Origin: Rhynchospora pubera
Taxonomy: Eukaryota; Streptophyta; Magnoliopsida; Poales; Cyperaceae
Assembly: GCA_028095005.1 (NCBI GenBank)
Contig: CM051460.1
Span: 114,053,039-114,117,038, forward strand
Length of the DNA stretch: 64,000 nucleotides
Direction: 5' to 3'
Numbering within the stretch: position 1 is the first letter of the stretch; each line of letters starts with the position of its first letter. Positions 54,361 through 64,000 of this stretch are shown in pieces. The notes under the pieces are model-generated. The model did no database searches. It had not been told where the DNA came from and saw only the letters and a list, made by a program, of their open reading frames with translations. Position numbers and translations under genes: made by a program.

Positions 54361-55981
54361 TGAAAAAATTATAGATAAATTTAGCTAGGTCCGAACCCAA
54401 AGAAAAATTTTAAGATGGAATTAAAATTCAGAAATATATTATAATGTTATATTATTAATAAAAATATATTAAATAAATTTTAAATTCTTTTAAATCAAGC
54501 GCTTCTCATTTACATTGATTTTGCAATTAATTATCTATAGACCTTTTTAAATGAATAATAAAATAAATACATCTTTATTATTATGTTAGTTTTGTCGCAT
54601 TTTTTCTAATAGGGTGGCTTTAGATCACTTTTGAATATAATTGAATTTTCGTTATTCAAACTAAAAAAACATTATTCCTAAACGGTTGACAATAAATTTC
54701 TTCGATTAAATTATTATTTTCAAGTGGTCCTAAATACAAAATATTTTTGTGTTTATATTGTGGTTGAATTATCTTTTAATCTAGATTAAAAAGTGGTCTC
54801 TAATAACTTTTTAATCTATATTGAAAGATGATCCAAACACACTAAAAATAAAATCTGGATTCATAGTTACTCACAAATAACACTCGTAATTAAAAAAACC
54901 AATTCTCAAACGAATAAAAATAATATTTTCTTTGTACCTAAAAAAATCCTGATTTTATTTTCAAGCAAATCAAACGCCCTCTTAGATTTGTGGATTTTGA
55001 ATCTCGGCCCCTCGGCCCCTCCTATAGTAAAATCCTGGTTTGATAGCGATATCGATTTGATTTGATTGATCCCAATCGACACCAAATTAAATTGGTTGCC
55101 AAAACAATAATAATAAACTTTGCAGACGAAAAAAAGAACATAAGAACTTACCAGTGTGTGATGATAATTTGGTGGTGATTTGCGAAACCTTGGTAAATTG
55201 GTGTGTCAAAGCTTTCTTAACAGAGGAAGGCTAACCTTATATTGGTGGATAGTGGTGGTTGGAAAGAATAAGACAAATACTGCAGATCTCCTCAATAATC
55301 TGAAGAGAGGGTGCGAAACTGTGAATCTATATATGAAGTTATGAATTAGTACAAAACTACAGATGAAAGAAGTTGAATTGTAAACTCTTATATGCGGTAT
55401 GGGACTCTCCGCTTCCTCCTGAATCACTAAAAACGGAAATCTTCACATCTTCCCTTTTAAAACCGCACATACTATATAAAAAGCATTTTTAAAAGGAGAA
55501 AACCTCTAGCTCCGAGGTGTGCCCAAAGAGCAACCTGCCTATTTAAAAAAAAAAAAAACTCTTTTTACTTGCAAGACAATTACAAAATATTAATATAAAA
55601 ATTGGGAAATTTGAGTTAAAAATAGAGAAATCTAGATATATCTCTGTAAAGTTTGCGAACTAGAATCTTGTAAATCAATTACATAACTTTGTGACCAAAC
55701 TGCCCTCCTCTCTTTCCGAAAACGTTATTTTCTATTATACTATACGGCAAGTATAGATTTTGCTTTCTGAAAATGACGATTCTCAGTTCATTATAAATCA
55801 TTATAAATCGCTATAACTATAATAATAACACCAAGCAAATGCTATGTTTCAGTACACGCCAACAAACTGTTTACTTAGTATTCAATATTGCTTCCTTGAC
55901 TAAACCTATCTATCTAAGAAATATATATATGAAAACAAACAAACCCAGTTCTATTTTTATTTTCTTTCATCCTTTAAATTA
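54361..55981 (-). other. AT-rich spacer with a candidate 5' UTR exon (about 55153-55440, minus)
   Basis: On the minus strand a good donor (CACTG|GTAAGTTC) lies at 55152, preceded by a higher-GC leader-like stretch. The nearest downstream start is the F-box ATG 2.1 kb away. This could be a non-coding first exon of the F-box gene. It is speculative; nothing else is recognised here. Confidence 0.25.
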
Positions 55982-56378
55982 GATTCGCTTTGATTGAAGC
56001 GCTTTGATCGGAATCTCAGTTAAATCCCGTCAGATCTCAATTTTAAAAGTTCAAATGACCGATCCGAACCATCAAATATGATCTCCATATTAAAATCTCC
56101 TTGCCAACCAAAATTTTCATTTTTTTTTTAATTTTTTAAGTATTTTTTTCGGATTTTCAAAAATCGTTAATCTAATTTGTTCTGAACCCTACAAAAATTG
56201 TTGTTTTTGAAAATCCAAACAAAATACTTAAAAAATTCAAAAAAATGAAAATTTTGGTCTGCTGGGAGATTTCAATATGGAGATCATATTTGACGGTTCG
56301 GATCGGTCATTTGAACTTTCAAAATTGAGAACCGACGGGGTTTAACTAAGACTCCGGTCAAAGCGCTTTGATTGAATC
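55982..56378. mobile_element. Fold-back MITE, CAAAGCGCTTTGACCGGAG family, copy 1
   Basis: The ends carry GCGCTTTGATCGGA and the complement of TCCGGTCAAAGCGCTTTGATT. The interior (ATGACCGATCCGAACC, TATGATCTCC, AAATCTCC) is the same as in the GGTGAGTTGC family, but with other ends. The asymmetric centre shows it is in reverse orientation to copy 2. No target duplication. Confidence 0.75.
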
Positions 56379-56415
56379 CATTCTCTATATATATATAGAG
56401 AGAGAGAGGGATTGG

Positions 56416-56772
56416 CCAAAGTATACTCCAACATATGGATCAAACTCGTATGCTGGAGTTGTTTTGCAAAATCTAAAATTTAAACTGTCGATCTAAACCG
56501 TTCAAGTTGTTCTCCATATAAAAATATCCTTCAAGACCAAATTTTATATTTTTTCAAATTTTTTGGCTATATATTATGCTATTTTCAAATTGAAGGGTCA
56601 GAAATACTCCTTTATAGTGTTTTTTGAAAATAACATAATATATAGCAAAAAAATTCTAAAAAATATAAATTTTGGTTTCCTGAGATATTTCAATATGGAG
56701 AACAATTTGAACGGTTCGGATCGACTATATGAATTTTGAATTTTTGACGATCTATATGCTAGAGTATATTTT

Positions 56773-56774
<2 letters not shown>
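56416..56774. mobile_element. Fold-back MITE, AGTATACTCCAACATATG family
   Basis: The ends CCAAAGTATACTCCAACATA and the complement of TATGCTAGAGTATATTTTAG are inverted, with mirrored arms (GTTCTCCATAT / ATATGGAGAAC). It resembles the neighbouring fold-backs in layout only. Confidence 0.65.
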
Positions 56775-56821
<47 letters not shown>

Positions 56822-56839
56822 GGAGAGAGAGAGAGAGAT
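56775..56839. repeat. (TA)n and (GA)n microsatellites
   Basis: About 17 TA units followed by about 13 GA units. A (CT)n-(TA)n counterpart lies at 57232-57271, on the other side of the next fold-back. Confidence 0.9.
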
Positions 56840-57229
56840 GATTCAATCAAAGCGCTTTGACCGGAGTTCCGGTTAAACCCCGTCAGTTCTCAATTTTGAA
56901 AGTTCAAATGACCGATCCGAACCGTCAAATATGATCTCCATATTGAAATCTCCTTGCCGACAAAAATTTCCATTTTTTTAAAATTTTTAAGTATTTTTTT
57001 CGGATTTTCAAAAACAGCAATTTTTGTAGGGTTCAGAACAAATTAGATTAACGATTTTTTAAAATTCGAGAAAAATGCTTAAAAAATTTAAAAAAAATGA
57101 AAATTTTGGTCTGTAAGGAGATTTCAATATGGAAATCATATTTGACGGTTTGGATTGGTCATTTGAATTTTCAAAATTGAGATATGATGGGGTTTAACTG
57201 AGACTCCGGTCAAAGCGCTTTGATTGAAG
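56840..57229. mobile_element. Fold-back MITE, CAAAGCGCTTTGACCGGAG family, copy 2
   Basis: Inverted ends GATTCAATCAAAGCGCTTTG and CAAAGCGCTTTGATTGAAG, and the shared interior. Its GTTAAACCCCGTC and GGGGTTTAAC blocks are about 40 bp in from the ends. Confidence 0.78.
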
Positions 57230-57233
57230 GCTT

Positions 57234-57271
<38 letters not shown>

Positions 57272-57273
<2 letters not shown>

Positions 57274-57661
57274 GTTTTGCTATGGTGAGTTGCAACTCAC
57301 CAAAGGGTCCATGAGACGCGCTCAAAATTCCGAAATTTAGTTCAAAATGACCGATCCAAACCGTCTAGTATGATCTCTCTATTGAAATCTCCATGCAGAC
57401 TTTTATATTTTTTCAAAATTTTTATGAAATTTTAGAATATCATTAATCTAATTAGTTCTGGACCGTTCAAAAACAATAGTTTTTAAAAATCCGAAATAAA
57501 TACTTAAAAATTTAAAAAAAATATAAAATTTGGTCTACATGGAGATTTCAATAGGGAGATCATATTAGACGGTTTGGATCGGTCATTTTGAACTAAATTT
57601 TAGAATTTTGAGTGCGACTCACGGACTATTTGGTGAGTTGCAACTCACCATAGCAAAACTC
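57272..57661. mobile_element. Fold-back MITE, GGTGAGTTGC family, copy 3
   Basis: The ends AGTTTTGCTATGGTGAGTTG and CAACTCACCATAGCAAAACT are inverted. The interior is as in 47431 but its centre is in reverse orientation. No 9-bp duplication is visible; it lies directly next to a TA repeat. Confidence 0.82.
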
Positions 57662-57673
57662 TTTGGTGAGAGG

Positions 57674-59166
57674 GAGTTTTGCTATGGTGAGTTGCAAGTC
57701 ACCAAATGGTCGGTGAGTCGCGCTCAAAACTCATAGATTTGGTTTAAAATGACCGATCCAAACTGTCCAATGTGATCTCCTTATTGAAATCTTCATGCAG
57801 GGAACGAAAACGGAGCGGATTTTATTCGCTCCGATTCGTATCCGAATCCGAAAAATGTGCGTAACATCCGGTCCGTATTCGTATCCAAACATATCCGTAT
57901 TCGTATTCGTATCTGCCAAAAAAATATGGATGCGGATATGGTTTTGAGTTTTTTGACAATATCCGATCCGTATTCGTATCCAACATGGATATTATCCGTA
58001 TCCGATAGATATTAATCCGTTTATCCGTATTTTTAACGGCATAAGATGATTAATATAATTACTTATCTATATTAGATAATACTTTTAATTATATAATACT
58101 TAATTTTTATTAGATAAGTTCTCTTATAATAATATTTTCATTTGGACTAGTAACATAAAATTATTTTCATTTTTTATTATTGAGACGACTATATATGATA
58201 ACAATACTAAAATTAATTTTTTTTCTCTAATCATGTTGATTGCATATGATTAATATACTATTTTAATGCATGATGACATTTATGGTAACATGATATGATT
58301 TGACTTTGAATAGTTAAATATACAGTTGAAATTTAGGGAAGAATGAATTTATTAATCAATCCTATTAGATTTGTACTTATGTGGTGCTTGCAAATTTAGA
58401 AGGTCTCTTATTTGCTTTCACTTTTAGCCTTTTATTTATGTGTTAAAAGTTGAAATCCAACAAATAAATTTGCTTACTTTGGTTTTAAAGAAGTTCACCT
58501 CTAAAGTTGTACATTATAATTGAAGGCAATGTTATTAAAATTAACTTTCATATTTTAAAGAAATGCTCATTTGGCTCAAACTATGAAAATAGTAGATATT
58601 CATTCGCATGTACTACTACTGATATTGACGAAATACTAATATAAACACTGAGTATATTGAATAACATTATATTTAGAGAAACTGCTATTGTGAATAAATA
58701 AAAAAAGATTAAAATGTTATCCGTATCCGACAATATATATTCGTTTTCGACTCCGTATCCAAAAACATCCGAACCGTATCCGTATCCGTTTAATATCCGA
58801 TCCGTATTCGTATCCGAACGCATTCGTATTCTATCCTTATTTGAAAAAAAATATGGATGCGGATATGGGAAGACCAACATCCGATCCGTTTTCATCCCTA
58901 AATGCAGACCAAATTTTATATTTTTTTTGAAATTTTTAAGTATTTTTTTTAAATGCTATTTTTGAACGGTTCAAAACTAATTAGATTAACAATTTTCTAA
59001 AATTTCAAAAAATTAATTAAATTTTTGAAAAAAATGTAAAATTTGGTCTACATGGAGATTTCAATAAGAAGATCGTATTAGACGGTTTGGATCGGTCATT
59101 TTGAACAAGATTTAGGAGTTTTGAGGACGACTCACGGACCCTTTGGTGAGTTGCAACTCACCATAG
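57674..59166. mobile_element. Fold-back MITE, GGTGAGTTGC family, copy 4, interrupted by a hAT element
   Basis: The left end GAGTTTTGCTATGGTGAGTT begins at 57674 and the right part ends in CAACTCACCATAG at 59166, without the last AAAACTC. Inside, the ATGCAG site is split at 57800/58900 by the hAT element; the two halves join into the usual fold-back sequence. Confidence 0.8.
57801..58899. mobile_element. hAT-type non-autonomous element nested in a fold-back MITE
   Basis: About 1.1 kb with ends GGAACGAAAACGGAGCGGAT and the complement of ATCCGATCCGTTTTCATCCC. It is flanked by related 8-mers (tcatgcag at 57793-57800, aaatgcag at 58900-58907; 6 of 8 alike). The subterminal parts are full of TATCCGTA/ATCCGATCC motifs in both orientations, typical of hAT transposase sites. 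No transposase is coded. Confidence 0.82.
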
Positions 59167-60231
59167 ATGTTTCTCTCTACCTTATTCGTCTTGATTGAAG
59201 CCTCTATTATTCCTTCTGATTTTGGAATTTTTCTGTAGTTAGGCATGAGGGAGCGAGGGTACTTACTTCTGTTTGAGTTGGTGTTCGATTTGGTATCAAA
59301 TTGCAAAGCACATCAAGAAATTGATTCGCGTCCTCCAGGTATTTTAACAAAAATCTTGGCTACATTCATGCATTTCTTTTATTTGATCATCAATTGAATC
59401 GTAAGAAGCCAGTAGAAAAAATATGCATGCCTTTAGTTAGGTGAAAATTTTTTTTTTGCCAATGTGTCAACCCGTAGTTAGGTGCAATTTTTATGCCGTT
59501 AAATACAAACTAATTAAATGTGAGTCAACTAATAATTGATAAAATTAAAGTATGAGAGTTCTTAAAGGCAAAATGACTTATAAAATTTTTCATTCGACTG
59601 AGTTGTCCGTGGAGAAGACATTTTTTACTGTCACACTTGGTTTTAAAAGGACACCAGACAGTCGTCATTCATTGTCTGCGGAGTCCATGTCCCGTGTTCT
59701 TAATTTGTATCTTTTGTTTTCAATTGAATTCGATTTATAGTCCTCCATTGTTATTATTTATTTTTCTTCTATCAAATTTGTGTGTCGAAATAATAGTTGT
59801 TTTTTCTTCAAAAAAATGCTGGCATCAAATTGAAATAAGTAGTTATTCAATCCCTCAAACATAAATGAGAGCAGAGATAACGCACCAATGCAATGGAATT
59901 GATTAGTGAACTTGCTATTTTCGCTTTATATTAATACTTAATATCAACTTTATTGTGACTTTGATGAAGATAACTTTCAATTTTGCATGTAGGTGTAAGT
60001 ATTTGGAGAAAGGAGACTTAAATGAAGGACTCTGACTTTTTTCAAATTTCATGGAGATATCATGAAGGTCGTTAGGTGCTATTAGAATTCCACCATTGTG
60101 CATTGAACAAATAATATCAATTATCTTTTGATTGCTTGCAAAAAAATCTTACGCGTCTGTTTGCAAAATTTTCTATAACGTATCTTCACTTATTGGAAAA
60201 TCGTTTCATAATACTTTCGGATTGGAATGAA
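59167..60231. other. Spacer, probably part of a Helitron
   Basis: It lies directly upstream of the Helitron end at 60232-60258. A TCTCTCTACC-like string at about 59173 could be a 5' Helitron end, but the preceding base is not A, so I do not call it. No gene is supported. Confidence 0.3.
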
Positions 60232-60258
60232 TCGCGCAACGCGCGAGATTAAAACTAG
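60232..60258 (+). mobile_element. Helitron 3' terminus, second
   Basis: A 6-bp stem TCGCGC / GCGCGA with an AAC loop (60232-60246), 8 bases, then CTAG (60255-60258) followed by T. The geometry is the same as at 9230-9258. The element is non-autonomous and its 5' end is unknown. Confidence 0.75.
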
Positions 60259-60292
60259 TGCAATTAAAGGTTTGATTGAATGGAGTCTTCTT

Positions 60293-60439
60293 GGCTCCGT
60301 TTGGATAGGTGTGGGAAAAAAGGAAGAAGGAAAGAAGTATTGGAAAGTGTGTAACTTTGTGAAGAGTTTGAATTGTTTATAATAAATTTGGATCTTCTTT
60401 TTTCTTCCTTCTTCCTTTTTCCTATATCCAAACGGTGCC
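60293..60439. mobile_element. MITE, GGCTCCGTTTGGATG family, copy 7
   Basis: A 147-bp copy with ends GGCTCCGTTTGGATA and ATCCAAACGGTGCC, flanked by CTT (60290-60292 and 60440-60442). Confidence 0.83.
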
Positions 60440-61179
60440 CTTGTCCTTCATGTTTCCTTCAAAATTTCAAATGCCAATGGAAGAATTCCACGAAAGGATT
60501 GTCCACTCACCTTTCAATAAGCAAATTTATTTCAATTTACATGAATTTATAAACCTTGAAAGTGCTGAAATAGATTTTAGACTAAATTAACGCTGGGATT
60601 TGTTTTTTGTTCGTATTCGGTGCTTCCATTCTGACATTATCATGCTTCATTTTAACATCTAATATTCGGTAGAATTTTCACAACATACAAGTAACGAGAG
60701 GAAACACTGAAATGGTACTGGGTCTCTAAGGCATCGAAACATAACAGGAAAAAAAACAAAGAGATTTCAATCGACCAGAACCAAAATTCTAAATAGAAAA
60801 GAAACATAAATTGAGTATGATAACAAAAGCATAGGATGGATCCGAGAGTCACTTTCCCAATAAATTGTTTTTTATTCGAGGAAGCACCAAAAACTAATTG
60901 CATTCTCAAATAATAAAAGTGTCTATTTCTTTAAATTTTTCTGTACGCTCAGAAGACAGAACTCATGAGGAAGATGGATGGACAGAGGAGCTGAAGGTAT
61001 TTTAGTCAAAAAATTATGAAATTATTTTTTTAAATAAAAAGATCATTAAATCAACGAGAAGGATAAATATCCGTAACAATTAAGATTAGAGGGGTATATA
61101 TCTAAAATTAATGATTAGAGGGTAAATATCCATAACAATTAAGACAAGATTGAATGGGTATAGGACTGATTTTCCCTAG
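60440..61179. other. AT-rich spacer
   Basis: No feature recognised. Confidence 0.4.
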
Positions 61180-61327
61180 GGCTCCGTTTGGATGATGTGG
61201 GAATAAGAGGAATAATGAAAGAAGTATTGCAAAGTGTGTAACTTTGTGAAGAGTTTGGATTGTTTATAATAAATTTGAAAGTAGGAAGAAGCTATTCCCT
61301 CATTCATAGACTCATCCAAACACAACC
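61180..61327. mobile_element. MITE, GGCTCCGTTTGGATG family, copy 8
   Basis: A 148-bp copy with ends GGCTCCGTTTGGATG and CATCCAAACACAACC and the family core. The flanks TAG and TAA agree in two of three bases. Confidence 0.78.
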
Positions 61328-61404
61328 TAAAATATTAGATGGGAGTGGAATATTTTATCCTCGGTGGTATACACATCACATGAAGAAATGAGGGTATTTT
61401 TGTA

Positions 61405-61537
61405 GTGACGCCACTGCGACTGGCTCTCTGACTAGTGCGCCACTGGAAGTGGCTTCTCCAATGCGCTAGAGAAGCCACTGCCATTGGCTTCCCCACTGCG
61501 CCAGAGAAGCCACCGTCATTGGCTTCTCTCCGTGCAC
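61405..61537. repeat. GC-richer imperfect tandem repeat
   Basis: About three diverged units containing GCGCCA, GAAGCCACTGCCATTGGCTT and TTGGCTTCTC, with CCACTG/CAGTGG inverted words. Not coding. Confidence 0.6.
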
Positions 61538-61540
61538 ATT

Positions 61541-62730
61541 ATTAAATTTTATTTTTTTTATTGCTAAATACATTTTTTCCTATTATGTTTATTAAAATAA
61601 ATTACGGCCTGGGATTTGTTTTTAAATGCATGCACGTGAGGAATATGGTATATAAGAGTATAACTTTTATAGTCGAACTTCTTTTATTCATCAATCTCCC
61701 GTGCCTGCCTGTTATTTAAATTCTTTCAAGTTAAACACACAAGATGGTGGCTCAGCATTCCTGACAGCTACAAATGAAATGTTAAGCAGCCAGAAAAATC
61801 TTTTTACTGAAGGATACGCAAAGTTTTAATCTTGTTATCTTCCACAATAAATTTTATGATTAAATTATTTCAATCTTCTAATTGAATAGGTTCACTATCA
61901 TTTTGCTTGGAAAGTTAAGCACCGGACCTCAATTAGTCCTTTTACTGCCCAAGCGCGTTTAAAACACAAAAATAGTCTTTTGCAGGTGTATTCTAATCTA
62001 ATACATAATGATGGGAGAGAAACCTGGCAGTTCAGTTTTAAATGTGAGAAAGGAATCTTGCTCGTCTTCTCGTTCGTTTTATATATTTTTGGTGAGATAA
62101 TGCAGGAAAGAAAAATTGTAAAGCTCGTGAAAGTGTCAACAACTGCTTATATAAAGATTTCATACTTGGATCCTTTGGCATTGTTTGCGTCTTCAATTTA
62201 AATAAAAAATAACGAAATATGCATCTGAATACAGTTTTTTTCCAACTAAAATCTACAGAATACATAACAATATTAAAAAGTAAGAAAAAATAAACAATAG
62301 AAGAAATGCATTAACGGGAATGGTAACATGAATTACGGCTAACGAAAATGCCCAGCATGTATTCAATAAGCTCAGCCACGATACATCTAAATACAGAGAG
62401 GTAAATACAACACATGGGTGAAAAAACAAAGCTCTCAGGGTAACTCATGGCCACAAGCCCACAAATGAGCCTAAGAAATGAACATATACATACAGAAAGG
62501 AAAAAAGAATAATAAAATGATCAGTTTGAACAACATACATGGCATCCCCCTCCCCCAACCGCACCACACCCAAACCACCACGACCAAAGCCGACAAGCCC
62601 AAAAGCCACACCCTCCCTAAAATAAATAGATATCTTCATGCATCTGCAAATGATTCGTATACTCATGGCCCAAAAATGAAGAACGACCAAACAAATTATA
62701 TTTTAACATTAGTTATTCTATTTAACAAGT
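61541..62730. other. Spacer and 3' UTR of the minus-strand gene
   Basis: The part from about 62330 to 62730 is presumably the 3' untranslated region of the gene ending at 62731. No other feature is supported. Confidence 0.4.
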
Positions 62731-63784
62731 CTACCCAAAAGGGTTTCCTCCAACAGTGCCGAAAGAGTTATTGGGGGTACTTGGTTGAGAGTATCTACCA
62801 GCTAAGTTTGGATCTGAAAATGAAGCCCCAAATGGAGAGGATCCTGTGTTTACTTGACCCAAAGATCCTTGTTGCCTACAATTACAACATATGCCAATGC
62901 AATTAATACCAGCTTTTTCTCAGTTCGGTGCCAAATAAGACCGCATAATATTTTTATGGAATATCATACAAGTAATAATCGTATTTGTCAAAAGTTGAAC
63001 ACTAAAATCTGCTAGAAAATACCCCATGAAATATCATTTCTGTATCCTTGTACAGTTGTACCAACTTTCTGTTTCTTAAACAGAGAAATTTGCATGAAAA
63101 GACCTTTCAGTGGTTGTATCAGTGTGGTGTGGTACAAAGCCAGCATAAATTAGGCTGGAACCAATTAGTACCAGCTGAAAGAGGTACAATCCAGCTGGTA
63201 TGTAAATCCTTAAATAAAAGAAAAAGGGCTGGAAAACATACATCATTGGCATCATGTTGCTAGGCATTTGTTGTGGAATTGACCCAGGGACTTGTTGCAT
63301 CATGTATTGGCCTGTAATTTGCAAAGTAAGCAGTACCAACATAAGAAGAGCAAAAGTTCCATGGTGGATGAGAGAACATTATTCAATTCAAAGTTAGGGT
63401 GTGCATCCCTCAGCAAGCCATTCAAAACTCAAGAAGTGAACATCTCATGTGCCCTTGTCAAACACAGGGAAATTTATAGTACTACTCCTAACATCTCCAA
63501 AAAATAAATTTCCTAAGTTACCCCTAACTCTGTGTACTTTTGGTGTATGACATATTCCCAATAATAATTACGCAGGCCCTTGTCCTTTTGAAAGGTAAGA
63601 GAAAATCCCCAGAAATTAGATTGGAGATGTTACTTGGAGGGACTGCAGCATAAGGCATTTGTTGAGGGGCCATCCATCTTGGAGAAGTATTTTCGAAGCT
63701 GGAGGTTTGCATCAGAGGTTGTTGTGGCAGCGAATTCATATTTGGCGGTGCTCCTTGCATCAGTCCTGGTCCCATTGAAGGAAA
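62731..63784 (-). CDS. C-terminal three exons of a Pro/Gln/Met-rich protein ending in an NPF motif (partial)
   Basis: Three exons splice in phase with GT-AG borders. Exon 63784-63634 starts FPSMGPGLMQGAPPNMNS and ends in PYAAVPP plus one base. Exon 63311-63242 encodes QYMMQQVPGSIPQQMPSN and ends at a GTATGT donor. Exon 62875-62731 continues QQGSLGQVNTG and ends GTVGGNPFG and a TAG (62731-62733). The segment is low-complexity, rich in P, Q, M and S, with no folded domain. An NPF motif at the C-terminus is the ligand of EH domains and is common in endocytic adaptors (epsins, AP180-type proteins) and some Arf-GAPs, so a vesicle-traffic protein is the best guess. The family-defining N-terminal domain lies outside the window, so no symbol is given. 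Direction and splicing are well supported. Confidence 0.72.
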
Positions 63785-64000
63785 CTGATGCAAAGAAATT
63801 GGAAAGATATTAGAAACTAAATAGAGTGTAAAATTTATCAAACCAAAAGTATGTTCCCAACAAAATGCCCCATATTATCATAAAACAAAAAGAAAAGACA
63901 GAACATAAGTCTAAAAGTTCCCAACTTCCAAGAACATAAGAAGCCTAACAGGTATTGTACCAGTTTTCAGTTAGACTGGGATGTATGTGCAGGAACAATT
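63785..64000 (-). other. Probably an intron of the NPF protein gene
   Basis: Sequence upstream of the acceptor at 63785 (TTTGCATCAG) has no coding frame that fits; it is AT-rich like an intron. Confidence 0.45.

Noticed and set aside
59166..60258. Complete Helitron with 5' end TCTCTCTACC at about 59173
   Set aside because: The base before the TC is T rather than A and no second copy is at hand, so only the 3' end is called.
62478..62906. 142-codon plus-strand frame
   Set aside because: Antisense to the last exon and 3' UTR of the NPF protein gene, whose splicing is consistent on the minus strand.

Overview
The window is nuclear DNA from a flowering plant, probably not a grass. It is AT-rich, the genes are sparse and split by long AT-rich spacers, the protein families are plant-specific (MBF1c, MYC-type bHLH, DUF4220/DUF594, F-box/DUF295, an NLR-related LRR protein), and the transposons are typical of angiosperms (Athila-like LTR element, plant L1-type LINE, plant RTE, Helitrons, MITEs). 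The species cannot be named from the sequence alone.

Layout. 1-9.2 kb: a tRNA-Ser(GCT), an intronless minus-strand MBF1c gene with heat-shock elements in its promoter, and a weak candidate for a spliced transcript. 9.2-16.9 kb: transposon debris (Helitron 3' end, MULE-type and hAT MITEs with clean target-site duplications, a duplicated segment). 16.9-23.6 kb: two single-exon plus-strand genes, a DUF4220/DUF594 membrane protein and an LRR protein that looks like an NLR without its nucleotide-binding domain. 24.7-40 kb: a nested transposon block. A decayed minus-strand LINE is split by a 7.9-kb Athila-like LTR element, followed by a 5'-truncated RTE with an open 607-codon reverse transcriptase. 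40.2-41.7 kb: an intronless MYC/bHLH14-like transcription factor. 42-51 kb: MITEs and a solo LTR. 51.9-53 kb: an F-box/DUF295 gene. 54-61.3 kb: a dense cluster of fold-back elements, including a hAT element inserted into a fold-back element, and a second Helitron end. 62.7-63.8 kb: the last three exons of a minus-strand gene whose protein ends in an NPF motif.

The genes are unrelated neighbours and do not form a pathway. Two are stress or hormone regulators (MBF1c for heat, MYC for jasmonate) and one is immune-related.

The most unusual signal is in the LTR elements. The Athila-like element carries at least 18 exact copies of a 15-bp palindrome (AATTCGGWCCGAATT). They almost always occur as pairs exactly 21 bp apart, in the LTRs, in the gag-pro coding region (in two different reading frames) and in the 3' non-coding region. 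The unrelated solo LTR at 49.5 kb carries a different hairpin-forming unit repeated every 20 bp at three separate places. Both look like arrays of dyad sites about two helical turns apart.
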